Shown: in pieces, positions 22,044 through 33,400 of the stretch
How positions within the stretch are numbered: the first letter of the stretch is position 1
Layout: every line of letters begins with the position of its first letter
Assembly: GCA_033439765.1 (NCBI GenBank)
Contig: JAULSN010000004.1
Coordinates: 2,800,001 to 2,864,000 of the forward strand
Source: Lasiosphaeria ovina
Taxonomy: Eukaryota > Ascomycota > Sordariomycetes > Sordariales > Lasiosphaeriaceae
Direction: 5' to 3'
Length of the DNA stretch: 64,000 bases
The notes under the pieces: generated by a model
Databases searched by the model: none
Seen by the model: the letters and a program-made list of their open reading frames with translations, nothing else
What the model was told of the DNA's origin: nothing
Program-made: the position numbers and the translations under genes

Positions 22044-24347
22044 GAGATTACAAAAGAAAAAAGGGAAAAACAAGGAGAAAAACAAATAACACAGGCTTTG
22101 GGCCACGTCTTATCCCTTTTACTTGTATTAGCTATCTAATCTGAACAAAGGTAAGAGATTCTGGAAACCTCGTTACATTTCATAAGTTTCTTTTGGGGTT
22201 ATGTTGCAATCCCTCCAAGCTGACTGTTGAAGGTCCAGACCCTCAACTGGGCTCTTAGTCTATAACCTCGTTATCTGTAGGTCATCTAGATGAGCTGTCT
22301 TCTTTAAACGGGTCCTATCAAAGACCGGTCGCCGTCTTTCTACGCCCTTCCTGGCTTCCTTCCCTCTGAGTGCTGCGTCATCTCCTCCTGGACTCCATCT
22401 TACCCAGATTGATCCTCGATATGCCCTAGTTAGGCATATGTCTCAGTTAGGCATATTATGCCATCCAATGATCAAGCTGAACCGGGAGGGGAGCTTCCGT
22501 GACTGGTTGACCTTAAATTTTCCAACGTCCTCTCTTCGCTTGTATAGCCGATGAGCGGTAAGTTGAGACAACTAATACCCCGCAGTAATAGCGTGGAAAA
22601 TGCCAACAAGGTTATTGGCAACCGTATGTATCCCTCCGGCGCAGCTCCATAATGCTCCCATCTCCTGTATACACTTTCTAGTGAAACACTCCACGCCAAG
22701 CTGCCCCCTCTTTCTCCGCCTCAGACGGGAGGTGTATTACATCCAAAACTCACTCAGGACGACGCCGTCATTGAACATGCTAGGTAGAGACCGTTTCTGA
22801 GGATGCTACGCGGAGAACCAGGTACTCCAGGAGACCGGTATTGCCTATAAGCAATAGAAGGAGATACAGTTTGTCTAAAGTGAAAATGCCGTTGGAGGAT
22901 GAAACAGGAGGTCTGAGGGGGCGTTGCGGGATACTCATGAGTGAATTTGCGCTCCTCTTCAATCGTTGTATCTATGGTACCTTTAGCTTGGACGATGAAA
23001 AGTCGAGAACACCGAAATGGCATAATTCCCTCCACACTGTTTTCGTTTTGTCTTTAAGCAAATTTCCAGGAAAGTAATTTCACCCGCCGCAATGAGACAC
23101 GGAAGCTATGAAGTCACTGGGTTCTGTCATTGACCATTGCATAGAATTAGGAGCTGCGATGAGGGGTCAATGGAGGTTTACCTATCACAGTCACACGATA
23201 GTAGCATCCGGTCTCATTCGTCGAGGGCCACGAGCGATGCGAGACATGGACGCCACGATTCCAGCCGCTCACTGCTACCTTCTGTTCTTTGGCCCCGAAT
23301 TAATCTTGAGAGATATTATAGCCTGATTCTGAAACAGAAATAATTGAAGCATGAGATGAAGGCTTTTCTTTTCATTTGACCCCACCGAGTCTCATCATAT
23401 TAGACGCTTCCCTATTTCAGCGAATCCCAATATCTTCCGACCTTCCAAATAGTACCAGAGCCCCTATTAATATTAGTATATTATTTTCCCCCCAGGTACC
23501 GATACCTTACCCAAGTCTGAGTTTCTGTTGCGGACCACACGTTAATCTTCAGAGTGCGAGTTTGGGCTAAGGTCATAATTCTCGCAGTTGCACGACGATC
23601 AAGATTGATTGCTGGCATATAATTAGGGCAAATACGTCAAGGGCAATCAACAGTCCTGACACTCTGGCCGTATTTAATTAATCAGGCATGGCTCTACCTT
23701 CAATCTCTCTCTATCTTTCGCCCTGTGTAGTCTTGATCTACCAAGGTGGGCATTGGGGTGGCTTAAATATCTTGAAGCTACCTAACATCAGTGCCACCGC
23801 AATTCTGCCCTGTAAGATGTGTAAGATGGCGGGTGCATTTAGTTCCGGGCCAGCTGCCACACGTGTAAGTGTCTAAGTGGCTGCTCGCATGGAACCGTTA
23901 AGAATTGTGTAACGTACTCTTCCAAACCAGAACTCGAATACTATTCGCCAGACGAGTCTCGCGTATATAAGGTGCCACACTGTTTTTGTTTTTGAGACGC
24001 GGGGTTGCCAATCATATTTCTTCTCCCAACAAACAAACTCCGGGTTTCGTGAACACGCCTTGACAACAACGGGAGCTGCTAAAAAATCTGCCTCGCCAGA
24101 GAGCGCGGGGTATCGCGTCTCGACCTGGAATTCGATGGAGGGCTTGTAACTCAGCGACCGGCCCAGAACGGAACCAGAGTCAGCGTCCAGGCCACATAAA
24201 TTGCAGACCCAGATTCTGTGAATAGTGCAGATGCCCGATTCGAAGGGTCGAAGTAGGATGTTGGAATCTAAAAGGGTAGGTCCTGGGAAACAGTTTGTTT
24301 CCTCTGCAGTTACCTACATAATCTTTGCACATTTCCCGCTGCAATAC
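22044..24347. other. Gene-poor AT-rich region left of the retrotransposon
   Basis: This 2.3-kb stretch has mixed, AT-leaning base use and only short unrelated open frames (all under 100 codons, none recognised). A 12-bp word AGTTAGGCATAT occurs twice near 22428 and 22446. I see no gene, tRNA or transposon end except the target duplication at its right edge. Confidence 0.5.
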
Positions 24348-24352
24348 GGAAT
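24348..24352. repeat. Target site duplication GGAAT, left copy
   Basis: It directly precedes the 5' LTR and is repeated exactly at 30477-30481 after the 3' LTR. Five base pairs is the usual size for Ty1/copia integrases. Confidence 0.9.
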
Positions 24353-24598
24353 TGTTGGAATAACGCGCATATCAGTCAAGGGGCTCTGCGGCTCAGCCGC
24401 ACTGTGGCTGTGGTGGCGCCACGGCTCTGCGACTTAGCCACACCGTGGCTATGGTGGCGCAGGCCCAGATATCTGGAGCGGCCCGCTCAGGGGAACAGAT
24501 AGATAGAACACACACAACGAATCCATCACTTGAACCACCAGCTTACGGCGCGCAGCGCATCTGTTGATTCCAGTACCGGTACCCTGGTGATTCCAACA
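24353..24598 (+). repeat. 5' LTR of the copia element
   Basis: 246 bp, TG...CA ends with an 8-bp terminal inverted repeat (TGTTGGAA / TTCCAACA). It contains an internal imperfect tandem duplication of 41 bp (24382-24422 and 24423-24463) and matches the 3' LTR throughout. Confidence 0.95.
24382..24463. repeat. 41-bp imperfect tandem duplication within the LTR
   Basis: Two adjacent 41-bp units both begin GGCTCTGCG and carry GTGGCTRTGGTGGCGC. They differ at about eight positions, so the duplication is older than this insertion. The same pair occurs in the 3' LTR. The GC-rich units contain short palindromes (GGTGGCGCCACGG). Confidence 0.85.
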
Positions 24599-25028
24599 CT
24601 GATCAGTGGTTAATTCACCACTGTTGGAGCAGTCCAGCGCCACAGATCAGCAAGGTTCAACTAGAAGAGACAGCGCCGTGGAGACCGGTCGGCCCGGAAG
24701 CCGGCCCCTCCTACGAACCTGTGCTAAGGAAGGTATCCCCGCCTACGCAAGAGACGGTATAACGGAGCATTCGTGCCTCGAATCTCAAGCGCAGCCCGAG
24801 GACCTTCAAATCTACGGAAGAAGTGGCCGTGACCGACTCCCTGGCGTCACCTAGCCGTAGAGCGTCTACCACGCACAGCTCACGCGATCAATTGATCGAC
24901 CGACCGAGCAACAACGTACGCGTTTAACGCGTACACCCTTCATTCCTTCATTACGCGCTTCACTTCTTCGTATTCCCTTGCTTTACCCTCTATTTCTTTT
25001 CGACCTTCCTTCGGTACTATTTTCCTAC

Positions 25029-25113
25029 TTTCCGAGCCTACCGACGGCTCTTCCAAGTCCTTCGTTTCCGAGCCTACCGACGGCTCCTCCAAGTCCTTCG
25101 TTTCCGAGCCTAC
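25029..25113. repeat. 36-bp tandem repeat in the retrotransposon leader
   Basis: Two full 36-bp units (25029-25064 and 25065-25100), differing at one position, are followed by a partial third that begins TTTCCGAGCCTAC. They lie directly upstream of the gag start and are pyrimidine-rich. Confidence 0.85.
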
Positions 25114-25152
25114 AGCCCCTCCCCAGACCCCTTTACCTCCACGATAGCCACG

Positions 25153-28100
25153 ATGCCTGAAGACAAGAGTACCGGGTCCCCGGAACCCTCGCCTAGCCGA
25201 CTGGCCTATGAAGAACCCCCCCGTAGCCCGGGACCCGCGATCCCACCCGACCTTCAGGGCGAAGTGGACCCTACAACCTGGGGCGAACTAACCAAGTTCG
25301 ATCAACTCACCTCACCAACGACCAAGCAGATCAGTGGCCACGTTCACTTTCTACTACAATGCTGGCAGAATAAGGCCCTGATAGGAAGATACGCGTGGGT
25401 ACAGTTCACTGAAGAATTCGGGCACTGGGACAGCGCCGCCTGGGCGAAGGTCCCGGGCCGAGCGCAGACCACCCTCCGCAACTGGCTCCGAGGCAACGGA
25501 GTCTTCGTGGCCGTAGACGGTGATAGGGTCTACAACAACCTATACCGGGCAGCTACGGCTAAGGACTTCCACCTCTGGTCCAACGCAGAGGTCAAATACG
25601 AGAAAGGACGGAGCAAGACCTTCAAGATGAATATCCTTGACCCTACCTTCCTCAGGGAGATCCAAGAACCTGACGACGACCTACCGGAACCCGAGAAGCC
25701 ACCTGTACGGCCGCTTCGGGAGCAGGAGCCCCTCCCCGCTATAGCACTACCGCTTCGGGAGCCCCTTACCGAGAGACCTCAACGTAGTCTCCAAGGGCAG
25801 GACTTCCGGTACGGCCGCCCTCACTACCCGCCCGCATCAACACCACAAGACGCCCCCATCGCGAAGCAACTCACAGACCTGGCCAAGATGTACAACGACG
25901 AGATGAAGTACGGCGGCGAGGTATACGATGTACTCGCTTCTAAGCTAGTGATCTTCCAAGACTGCTGCCGCCGTCTTGGTATTTCTCAGGGCCAGTATAC
26001 CGCGACCTTCCCGAGTATGCTGAAGGGCCGCGCCCTGACCTACTATTACGACTGGCTCTGCGGGTACAACTACGACTTCGCTACGGTGATCGCCCGGATT
26101 AAGGCCCAATTCGAAAGCGAAGAAAACAACCAGTTACGCCTACTGGAGTGGAATAATACCACCCTACGTAAGGTTATCGACGAGAACCCAGGGAAACCAA
26201 GGATCGAATGCCTCGAGCTCTTACTCAACAAGCTTACTAGGATCCAACGCACCCTCCCGACTATCAGCCAGTCAGAAGAACTGCTCCGTATACAAGTCCT
26301 CAACGCCTGCCGAGGGATCCCGGAATATACACTCTGTCTGTATAACCCGGCTACAACCTACGAAGGCGTACGTAGCCAGCTACGGTTAGTAGTCAATATT
26401 TCAGCCGAAGCTCAGAGACAACAGTCCAATACCTTAGGCCCTGGAGACCCCCAGCAGTACTGGACTAACCGGACCTTCAAAGGCAACGGCCGAGAGGCAC
26501 GCTTCGGACGTAAGGGCCGTAGCTTCCCGGCAAAAGGACCCCCGTCAGGCATGAAGTGCTACGTATGTGGTAAGCTTGGCTGTTGGTCAACGATCCACAC
26601 ACCAGAAGAAAGACGCCTGGCCTTCAACCGTTTTAAGAAGAGCAAGTACGCCGGCCAACAACCGTCAACCACGTACGCCCAGTTTCTAGCCTGGTACGAA
26701 GGGACCCAGAGCTTCGATGACCCCGAGGGTAACGATACCTCGACCCTACAGGACCCTGAAGAAAGCGACCAGTCGGAAGACGAAGGTAACGGCTTCCAAA
26801 GCACCTTTTTCCAAGGCTCTACGCCAGCCGACGGCTACGTGATCGCTACCCTACTTGCCGATAACTCTGTACGGTACGGCCTAACGAAGGAGGACCCCTT
26901 TGTGGAGGCTGGAGGGCAGGAAGATTAAGAACCCGCTTTAGTCTTCACCATCGATGGCCGTTACTCAGCTACGGAGTTCTACGGTATTATGCCCGATACC
27001 GGGGCGGCAGGCCTCTCAACAGCCGGGCACCAGCAGTTCCGTGCCCTCCAGAGAGAGCTACCGTCCCTTCGGCTAGGACCGTCAACAGCGGAAACCACGA
27101 TCAAGTTCGGCCAAGGCGACGCAGTTACTCCCCTCGGTACTACCACCGTACCTACCCCTTTCGGCCCGATCGGCTTCTACGTAGTCCCCGCGGACACACC
27201 GTTCTTGCTATGCATTCAGGATATGGACCGCTTGGGCCTGAAGTTCGATAACCTACGGAACTAGCTATAGTAGGGTAACCTCACCGTCCCCGTCATACGG
27301 AAATGGGGATACCCCTGGCTTCAGCTAACGAAGGAAAAGACCCTCGCATATAACTACCTTACCGATATAGAACTACGCCGACTCCACCGCCGATTCGGCT
27401 ACCCGTCGGTCGCCCGCCTGTATAAGGTCTTAAAGACAGCCGGGCACCCTGTGGAACTCGGAGCCCTCGAGTTCCTTAACCGGGTATGCCACCAGTGCCA
27501 GATGAACGCGGGCCGCCCGGCCCGGTTCAAGTTCACCCTCCACGACGACTACGAGTTCAACTACGAGGTCGTTATCGATATATTGTACCTCGACGGCCGC
27601 CCTATCCTTCACGTCGTCGATACGGCTATAGCCTTCTTAGCGGCTTAGTTCCTGAAGGATATATCGTCAAAACTCGTTTGGGAAGCCCTTTGCCTCTGCT
27701 GGATCAATGTATACCAAGGGCCGCCCGACTGGCTGGTCACTGACGCCGGCACTTCGTTCCGATCGACCGAGTTCCGGCAGTCGGCTAGGGAGATGGGGAT
27801 CTCGATCAAAGAGATACCTATTGAAGCCCACAACAGTATCGGCAAGGTGGAACGTTACCACGCACTACTACGCCGGGCATATACTATCTTCAGGGCCGAA
27901 GACCCCGAAGCCAGCCCGGAAGCGGCGTTACAAATGGCAGTCAAAGCCGTCAACGACACGGCCGGCCCCGACGGCCTTGTCCCCACCCTCCTGGTCTTCG
28001 GCGCCTACCCTCGGCTGACCGAGGATTCGGCGCCCTCGCCCACGATAAGACAACGCGTACTAGCCGTCAAGAAAGCCACTAACGCAGTCAAACAGCTCCA

Positions 28101-30129
28101 CGCCGTACGACAGGTCAACGGCGCCCTCGCAACCCGCAACGGCCCGAATACCGTACGGACTGTTCAACTCCTAGTTGGCTCCCGTGTTCGCGTGTGGCGC
28201 GAAAAAGCCGGTTGGCAAGGACCCTTCAAACTAATCGCAGTTGACGGAGAAACCTGCACCCTGGAGATGAATAACGGCCCGCGTACCTTTCGATCTACCG
28301 TAGTCAAGCCCTACTACGACGACCCGGCTTTGCTACCAGCCATACCACCAGCCACATCATCAGCCACTACAGCCCCTGAAGTCAACACGCTCCCTGAGGT
28401 CAACCCGGCCCCGGAAAGCGAAGCGGAAGACGTAATCACCGTTAGACCACGCCGCCGCGGTCGCCCCCGTAAGAACCCGCAAGGGATCTTCCTTCAAGAG
28501 ACTGGAACCCCCGAGAGCTTCTTAACAAATAAGGAGCAGGCCGACGCTACGTTATCGATACGACTTCGTACCGAAGGCAAGATTACTACACCGGGCGTAC
28601 CGTTCGAAAGGTCTACTCAACAAGAGATTGATAGTCTAATCGCCCGGGGAGTATTCGAGTTCATTTATGGCCATAACCAGGGCCATTAACGCATCTTCAA
28701 ATCCCGTATCGTCAACGAAGTCAAAGGTAAGAATACCGCCATGCCCTACGAGAAGTCACGGCTCGTCATCCAAGGCTACGTAGACGATGGTAAAGAGTCT
28801 ATTTTGACCCAGTCGCCAACGATCCAGCGGGCTAGTCAACGCCTTATTCTGGCCCTCGCTCCCTCGCTCATATAACGCGGTATGGTTACCTGGCTACGGG
28901 ATATCACACAGGCCTACGTTCAGTCAGAAACTACCCTCAACCGCGAAATCCTAGCCTACCTACCCAAGCAAATCCGGGACCAGTACCCTGAAGGTACCGT
29001 GATGCGTGTGATCAAGCCGTTGTACGGCCTGGCTGAGGCAGGAACCCACTGGTGGGCTACCTATCATAAGCATCACTTAGAGAAGCTCCAGATGATGATA
29101 TCTACGTACGACCCCTGCTTGCTAATTTCCAACCCGGAAAACCCGGAATTTGCCTGCATCGGAATGCAGACCGATGATACGATCGGCCTATCAACCGAGG
29201 CCTTTTCCCACGCTGAGGAAAGACAGCTACAAGAGGCCGCATTCAGTGCAAAGCCTAAGCAGGTCCTGACTTCAAAGGAACCACTGGCATTCAACGGAGG
29301 GATCGCCATACTCACTAACGATACGATCACCCTACGGCAGAAAGGCCAGGCTAGTAGGCTACGACCCGCTGACTACAACGTAGTTGACGCCAAACAGCAG
29401 TACGTCGAACAGCGGGCCCGCGGTGCGTATATCGCCTCCATCTGTCAGCCTGAGGCCTGCTTCGACCTGTCAAGCGCAGCACAACACCAGGAGCCTACAC
29501 CAGAGGACTTCAAGGCCCTCAACCGACGTATAGAGTGGCAGATCAGCAACCAAGACCGAGGGCTGACGTTTATCCCCCTGGACCTGACTAATACGAAGCT
29601 CTTCGTCTTCGTCGACGGCTCCTTCGCCAATAACCGGGACCTCACATTACAACTCGGATTCGTGATCATCCTGGCCAACGAGGATACGATAGAGTCCCAG
29701 TTCACCATTCACGGTAACATCATTCACTTCTCCAGCACAAAGAGCAAGCGAGTCACACGTAGCGTACTCGCTTCCGAGGTCTACGGTATGGTGGCCGGCG
29801 TAGACATGGCCTACGCCCTGGCTTCTACGATCCAGATGGTCACCAAGCACCTCAACCTACCTACCGTACCTACGGTTGTCTGTACAGACTCGTACTCGCT
29901 ATACGAGTGCCTCGTCAAGCTAGGGACAACAAAGGAAAAGAGGCTGATGATCGATATCATGGCCTTACGGCAGTCATACGAGCGACGTGAGCTACACGAA
30001 GTCAGGTGGATCCACGGCGACGACAACCCAGCCGACGCCCTAACAAAGGCCATACCTAACCGGGCCCTTGAACGGTTCATCGGCGGCAACAGCCTTACGG
30101 TCCGCATGGAAGGATGGGTCTCTCGGTAA
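25153..30129 (+). pseudogene. copia Gag-Pol, one frame with seven in-frame stop codons
   Basis: One reading frame of 1658 codons runs from ATG 25153 to TAA 30127. Gag covers residues 1-591 and has a CX2CX4CX4H knuckle at about 469-482. Protease follows (core MPDTGAAGLS). Integrase has the HHCC region (about 27385-27500) and the DDE catalytic core (VIDILYLD, WLVTDAGTSF, GKVERYH). Reverse transcriptase has MQTDDT in place of the usual YVDD, as in related fungal elements. RNase H has VDGSF, ASEVYG and CTDSYS. Stops interrupt at 26926 (TAA), 27262, 27268, 27271 (TAG), 27646 (TAG), 28687 and 28873 (TAA). There is no frameshift. Each stop can be explained by CAA or CAG changed to TAA or TAG. The stop after Gag could in principle be a natural termination site. 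As it stands the element cannot make a full Pol. Confidence 0.9.
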
Positions 30130-30230
30130 GAGAGGCCGGGTGGAAGAAGTGTATTCGTCCCTTTTCGAAGTGTATATGTATATATATCTGCAGCGCGTTT
30201 TTCCAGCCTCAAAAGAGAGGTTTTTTCCAG

Positions 30231-30476
30231 TGTTGGAATAACGCGCATATCAGTCAAGGGGCTCTGCGGCTCAGCCGCACTGTGGCTGTGGTGGCGCCAC
30301 GGCTCTGCGACTTAGCCACACCGTGGCTATGGTGGCGCAGGCCCAGATATCTGGAGCGGCCCGCTCAGGGGAACAGATAGATAGAACACACACAACGAAT
30401 CCATCACTTGAACCACCAGCTTACGGCGCGCAGCGCATCTGTTGATTCCAGTACCGGTACCCTGGTGATTCCAACA
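30231..30476 (+). repeat. 3' LTR of the copia element
   Basis: 246 bp, identical by eye to the 5' LTR including the internal 41-bp duplication, and followed directly by the right copy of the target duplication. Confidence 0.95.
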
Positions 30477-30481
30477 GGAAT
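30477..30481. repeat. Target site duplication GGAAT, right copy
   Basis: It exactly matches 24348-24352 and marks the right end of the insertion. Confidence 0.9.
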
Positions 30482-33400
30482 ATAGGCGTGGGCTCAGTGA
30501 GTTGTGTGCATCATCTCTCGGGAACTAGGAGGATATTCTACTAGGCCATCCATATCTAGGTAGGCTTTCATTCTGTAAGGACAAGCAGTTATGTGTTTGG
30601 GAATGAAGTGGTGCTGTTGATGCAAGTTAGGGCCGCTCAAAGCATGTGGACAACATGACAATTGGGCCCCTTGTCCGGCTTAAGGCGTAGGAATTACATT
30701 TCGTCTGCTCTCCCCGTTGGGAAACACCTAGGATGTTGGCTTGAATGGCTTGAATTTTCCGGGTTGGCTGTCCGAGGTACAGAGTATCCGTTGTGCTAGA
30801 GGGACATATCTAATGGTGCCATTTTGGTAGTGATGGGCAAGGCCTTCAGTGGGCGCAGTGTACAACGGATGCCATGACTGAGCGGGATATGACACCAAGG
30901 CAATCGAAATAGCTACACGGTGCAGAGACGGAGAAACAATGTCGCATGCACAATATTGTAGGATGTGAAGAGAGGGGGCGAGTTATGGATGGGAGTCGGA
31001 CACTCAAACGGTGGAAAATTTAAATACGACAACAAACTAACGCGAAGGGGGCGACGAAGAAATATTGAAAATCGTGTTTTGATCGGTTGGAAAAGCCAGT
31101 GTCTTCATTCGAAAATAAGTCCGGAATTTGCGCGATCCAAGCCCTGGAAGACATGGCTGCACCGTAAGGATTCCTCTATATCGTATTTGGGTGACACATA
31201 AGTAGGAAGAGAAACGGGAGTCGCAGAGACGTCGCGAAAGGGGGCCTGCAAACAATAACCTTTGTGCGTTTTGGTCATTGTTCTTGGTGGCGGCCGTCGG
31301 TATACCGCATCATTTCCATGCTACTAAGAAACTACCTATTTAGAGCGCCCGTTTAAGTTTTGGAGGATATCTCTATCTCCATTTCACAAAACGCCGCGAA
31401 CAAACTAAGTACACGATTTTTACCACTCCTTGACCGTGTAGTGCCTGGCGTGGCGTGCGACATCTAATTTCTTGCCGGCCCGATCCCTCCAAACTACATG
31501 GCGTTTTGCGTTGCCTCCCAAGGCCACAGTCTTGCATCGTCTGATGGTGTTGTGTAACTTCGTTTGCCTAGCTGTCGTTTGTCGGTTCCTCGTGATCGGT
31601 CTCGTTGAACTGAGGACTTGGCGTCGGGTTTGGCGTCGGAAGAGGGAAGAGCAATCTGAACCGGCGAGACGGCCGCATTTTTTTCGGAGGTCTTGGTAGA
31701 GTTAGGATAATCTTGGGAAAGCCGATGCAGGGTCTTTACTTATTTGTCCTATCCTACCTTTTCTTCTTTTGATCCTTGCTCTCCGGCTGCCCTTGCTCGC
31801 TGGGCGACATGTTGCTGGGGGATTGAAAGCAGGTTGAACGTGTGTAGAAAAGATGGAGAGACAGAGGGCACCTCAAGTACTTGAGAAACGCTCCCGACAA
31901 CGCGTCAAAATGTAAGAGTGTGTGTGGGCAAACAACAGACAGGTCCCATACCTCCAATCTCCAAGGGCTATTGCCCTGGCCTGGGTACGTCAATGGGTCA
32001 ATGGCAATCTTTAGTTGCTTCCCCCGACACACAAGGCCGAGTCCGGCAAATCATGAGAAGACCACTGGGATTAGGCCTTCTTTCCCGCTTGCTCGGCTCG
32101 TCCGACCACCATCCGCAATGCCACTTCCGTTTTGGAGTCGGCTTGCACGGGTGTGCACCCGTCTGCTTGGCCTTTGGCTACTCCAGACCTGCACACTTCA
32201 AACAATGACCGGTCTCGGCACGGTGGCGTGGATGTTGGGCATAACAAGAAGACGAACGTGTTCCTGAGGCAGGCCGCAAGCAAGTACATACCTAGAATGG
32301 GACCTCGTCCGCCCGCCTCCCGGTCCTGGATCTGGTGGTTCAGATTGTTTGGCTAGCAGCGTCTCGCCCTTGAAACAAGTTGCCATTATCCCCAGTGGCC
32401 TGAATCGGGATCGAGGCTCTTCTTGCCTACCTCCTTTGCGTTTGTCGAACCATCAGTTGGGGAGCCGTATTATGCCACCGCTGGGACAGTCGCGCTTGGC
32501 TCTACCAGTGTCGGATACAGGGCTTCAATCCTTGAGGGCACCCCTGCATGCATCCTTAGCGGCCCTCAAAACCCTTAAGAGAACTCATTCTCGAGACCGA
32601 GAGTGAGCTTCCTTAAGCCATACTTTATTTTCTCTCTGTGTGGCCTTTTCCATCTTTCTTGTACCACGTCACTTGACGTGCAGCATGCATTGTGCGGAAT
32701 GGCGGCAGCTTCCATTCCCAGTCCAACGGATGCTGCGACATGCAACGTCATGGCGGACAACTTCCAAGTCCAGCGGATGCTGCCATTGTACCCTAGGCTT
32801 TTCTTTGGCTCGGTACCGGAGAAAACTACCGTGTAAGCCAAGATAGTTTCAGCAAACGATCGCTGTGAAAAACTGTTGGCGACACAATGAAAAACGTCTT
32901 GAATTGGCTATATTCGGCAAACTCGCAGGCAAGTTTGACCGGTGCCGAGCCTAAGAAGGCCTAGGGGGGATCGCAATGTCAATTCATGTCTGTCCACCCG
33001 GCTGGTTCGTGGGGGTCCCACACAAGAATGTGGAGAAGGGGGCGCTCGGACCAATTCGTAGGGACTTCCCATGAGGGGATCCCCACGCGCGAGCACGCGC
33101 AGGCCGCTATGGCCCATGGGGAAGCCGGGGAGGCTTGCATCATCACGAAATTGAGAAAACCCCAAAAATATCGATGATCTGATTGGGGGGGATGGGGATA
33201 TCACTCGCCAACTTTGGGTCATGCATGTGATTGTGGGTTCCATGGTTGTCGGACGATGGGTACCGAAGGCGGATAATGTGTCCGCCATGCGTTCCTCTGA
33301 GTAGGTAAGGAAGGATGCTGAACCTGAGCACTCTCCGCTTCTCCCAGTAGTTACCCCGTCCAACACGCTGGGGGGGTTTGACGAAAAAGGGAGAGAGAGG

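Larger units (their letters stand above)
24353..30476 (+). mobile_element. Complete Ty1/copia LTR retrotransposon (6124 bp) with decayed pol
   Basis: Two 246-bp LTRs (24353-24598 and 30231-30476) begin TGTTGGAA and end TTCCAACA and look identical base for base. The element is flanked by a perfect 5-bp target duplication GGAAT (24348-24352 and 30477-30481). Domain order is gag, protease, integrase, reverse transcriptase, RNase H, which defines Ty1/copia. A polypurine tract (AAAAGAGAGG, 30211-30220) lies 10 bp before the 3' LTR. A 7-bp hairpin (24604-24610 with 24617-24623) lies just inside the 5' LTR where the primer site is expected; I could not assign a tRNA. The leader has a 36-bp tandem repeat. 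Identical LTRs mean recent insertion, but the coding region carries stop codons, so this copy was probably mobilised by another copy or inactivated afterwards. Confidence 0.95.

Noticed and set aside
22044..24347. CRISPR-like, tRNA or rRNA content in the gene-poor regions
   Set aside because: No spaced direct-repeat array, no tRNA B-box in a cloverleaf context and no rRNA-like sequence was found. The genome is also eukaryotic.
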